DNA of 64,000 bases from Gorsachius magnificus. Taxonomy: Eukaryota; Chordata; Aves; Pelecaniformes; Ardeidae. The translations under genes were made by a program, and so were the position numbers. Below the pieces are notes generated by a model. It saw only the letters and a list, made by a program, of their open reading frames with translations. It was not told the DNA's origin and did no database searches. The DNA lies in the NCBI GenBank assembly GCA_034008185.1, contig CM067084.1, forward strand, positions 65,548,599 to 65,612,598, read 5' to 3'. Shown here in pieces: positions 61,266 through 64,000 of this stretch. Position 1 is the stretch's first letter. Every line of letters starts with the position of its first letter.

Positions 61266-64000
61266 AGACTGAATGTGCTCCTTATAAAGAGCAGTGATAC
61301 AGCACATGCTAAAGGACTGCAGAAGCACACAACTTAGCTCCCTGAGATCTATTTTTTTAAAATTGCTATTGTTTCAGATCAAAAAGGTATAGTCTCATTT
61401 CCATATACCTTTTAAAAAAAATGTTTTCTAAAAAGATACAAGAATTATCAGGATCTGTTATTGTACAGTCTGAAATACGAAATCTTTTCAATTAAGCAGT
61501 AAATATGTTACCAGCACTTCAAGAGCAGTTAGAGGCCAAGGGCTGGTAGAGGGTAGTGTAATTAAAGATCTAGCAAAAGCATCTGAATTTTCAATATCAC
61601 TAGTTTATCATACAAAGAGTTACAAAAAAAAAATATATAAAGACTTCTCTGATTTTTCACTGGGCTTTTAGCAGTGGTGGCCTGTCTTCAAGTTCCCTAG
61701 TGAAAGCAGAGCTATCGCATTTGCTGTGGCTGGAATTTATGCTTCATGTTACAGAAGCACCTGTAGCTGACCTCCACAAATCACATGCACAGAAGCTGAT
61801 TAACTGCATCAATCCCAAGTGAATAAAACCAAAACAGATGATAATTGCTGGAATAGTGAACAGATGGCTTCAGAATTGGAAATTCTGACCTTTATAGAGA
61901 CCATTATATAAGATCAGTAAATGCCTACTGTCTAGGAAGTTAAAGGGACCTCCATCCTCTTCCTGGTGCAGGCCTTAGTAGTGGAAAACTCCAGGAGGAT
62001 GCAGAATAGAGACCCTCTACAGCCTAATTCCAAGCTCTGCTGAACCAGTCTTCATGGCTTCTGCTGGCATCAGGCTATAACCTGCAGTTCTTCCTGATGG
62101 TAGGGTTGCTGTACGCAACAAGTCTTTCTTTTTCCTGGGAAAGCTTAATGCACAACTGCACCTTTTGTAAGCAGAGTGCAATAAAGTTTAGCACAGCATC
62201 TATTGATGGACCTGGCTGGAGAAATTAAACTGCTTCTATTTAATTTTACACCTTAATTACATTCTCTGCTTTAAAACTGCTAAATACACCATTTTCATAC
62301 CTTCTTACATCAACAGCCAAAAAATAAATCACTACAAGTAAAAGAATACAAAAATGAGTTGGCAGACTAGGTATTCCTTGGTTAATGAATATATTAGTGC
62401 CAATCTCTAACCATATTATTTTCCATTTTATTTTTATCAAGGTAAAGTTTCCTAAAATAAGTGAGCTTTTTATGTTGATGTTCCTTATACTGTGGAACTG
62501 AAAAAACATTATTTTTCTATTCCTGTTTTTATGCATTCTCTTAAAATGCCAAACTCTTGAGTTCCCAAGAGTTCTACTGTAAGAGGTAAATTACTGCGTG
62601 ACAATTCCCAGCATGTACTCGGTTTGAGTTTTGCAAAGTCAGTCCTGCCTTTTGTACCTGGTACAGAAGCCTGTACAAAAACTAAAAGATAGAAGCGTAG
62701 GACAGTCCCTCAGAGTCAACTACTCGGAAAGTGCTGTTTGGTACCATTATAGCACGCTGCAGTTTGAGTTGCAGTCCAAGCAAAGGGGAAGGAACTGTGG
62801 TCACAGCTACACCAAATCCTTGCACACACTCTGTTACTGCTAGCAGTGCTGTTTGGAAAACAGGCCATAACAATTCAGTACAATTCCTGGTTTACATACA
62901 GAAGTAACATGCCACATCATTTGAGAAGTCTGAACCTTTGGCTTTTTCTGTCTGGCACTTGCCCAGCATTAAATAAGGTTCATGTATCTACTGCTTGAAA
63001 AACAGTAGAAATACTGTTCTTTGAAGTGCTTTGCATAGTTTGCAAGTTCTTGATTCCCACAGCATTTATGTTCCTTTCAGATAACAACAAAAAAACCCAA
63101 ACAACAAACCCCAAAACAAAGCAACACTCCAGCCCCCCTCTTCATTTAGCTGTTGATTATTTCTATTCATTGCTAAGAGTTTGAGTTTTGCTACCTGGCC
63201 AGGCCTGGAAAGCATGTAAGCAGCAGGGTGAGGAAAGCTGCGAGACTTCAGAAGTCCACCCCTGCACCATCTGATAAGTACACTTGAGCCCATGGTCATA
63301 AAAACAGGTTCTGACTTTCCTCACAGCAAGTGAGGGCAAAGGTTCAAACCTGAAGAGGTTGTAAATTCAAGAAAGGAACTTTGCTGACTAAAGTCTTTTC
63401 TGTCACCTGCACTTGCACTCTGTGTTTCCTACGGGAAGGAAGAGATCAGAACAACACGAGCGCATGCAACCAAGAAAAGAATGAAGGAAAGGGTACAAGA
63501 CCAAAAAAAACAAACAAAAGACAAAAATAGAGGCAGAAGAATAAGGACACAAGGAAATGCAGGTCACGGCAGCAGTAGCGCCTTTAGGTAGGGTTAGTAA
63601 GTTAGAAATGCCTGTTTCACTGCCATGTCAGAAAGGCACACAGCCTTCTAGAGAGCTTGCATAAAAATATAAAAGAATTGCATTTCAGATGATCTGTGAA
63701 AAATAACACTGAAAAACTTTAGCTGTTAAACAAGTTGTGTTTCCCTCTTGCCATGACATAAGAAAAAGTTTAATCAAAGTCAGCCAATAGTAACACAAGC
63801 TGACATGTTTTAGCTTATAGTCTTTTAAGTACTGAATGTCCTCAGCTGGACTCTTCACCCATGTGAAGACTGTACTTCAGCAGATTCAGTCCTTGACAAT
63901 TTGCACCTAAGTCCTGTGGTGGACCTGGGTTCCTGAAATGCAGCAAGGAAGAGCCATTAAGATATATTCTTGCTACTTAAGCATCACTTTGGTAGAAGAA
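61266..64000. other. No feature recognised to window end
   Basis: AT-rich intergenic-type sequence with A-rich simple stretches (for example about 61.62 kb and 63.09-63.12 kb, the latter a C/A-rich AAACCC-type tract). I see no exon, RNA gene or intact element. Confidence 0.5.

Noticed and set aside
60000..64000. NCAPG exons on the minus strand
   Set aside because: LCORL and NCAPG are neighbours in other vertebrates, but no peptide I recognise from NCAPG appears here. The gene may begin beyond the window.
1..64000. CRISPR arrays, operons, bacterial promoters, tRNA or rRNA genes
   Set aside because: No regularly spaced repeats, no polycistronic layout and no cloverleaf or rRNA sequence recognised. 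Splice sites and avian repeats show this is a vertebrate nuclear locus.

Overview
The window is vertebrate nuclear DNA, almost certainly from a bird. It is AT-rich, has long introns and no bacterial-style gene packing. It carries CR1 LINE 3' ends, including the bird-typical terminal ATTCTGTG repeat, and avian endogenous-retrovirus LTRs. The species cannot be fixed from sequence alone.

The only gene I can support is LCORL (ligand-dependent nuclear receptor corepressor-like), on the + strand. The window opens inside what should be intron 1; exon 1 and its promoter lie upstream. Five internal coding exons follow: 8305-8370, 15010-15089, 15343-15472, 24568-24822 and 34416-34506. The donor at 34506/34507 can join either of two mutually exclusive terminal coding exons in the same phase. 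The first, 35923-36955, encodes the Pipsqueak helix-turn-helix (psq HTH) end of classical short LCORL and has a long AT-rich 3' UTR. The second, 43696-48607, is a very large exon of 1636 codons. It encodes the PALI2-type end, with a Cys-rich block, three AT-hook-like motifs and a DUF4553/PRC2-interaction-type C-terminal region. One locus therefore appears to encode a sequence-specific HTH factor and a Polycomb-associated protein that share an N-terminal CtBP-binding part. All reading frames are intact.

The introns hold several mobile-element remnants. There is an old antisense LINE endonuclease fragment (about 3.5-4.24 kb) and several CR1 tails. Three related ERV LTRs lie at about 12.9-13.7, 27.7-28.6 and 29.8-30.4 kb; the middle one is a complete solo LTR with matching 6-bp flanks. 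A recognisable MIR/CORE-SINE copy lies at 43.27-43.37 kb, between the two alternative last exons.

From about 49.7 kb to 64 kb I find no convincing gene, only a diverged CR1-like patch near 61.1 kb. NCAPG, the usual tail-to-tail neighbour of LCORL, is not recognisable here. I did not find a wholly new biological system. The points most worth checking are the alternative terminal exons, a near-consensus splice donor inside the last codons of the long exon, and a possible basic-peptide exon at about 49.83 kb.
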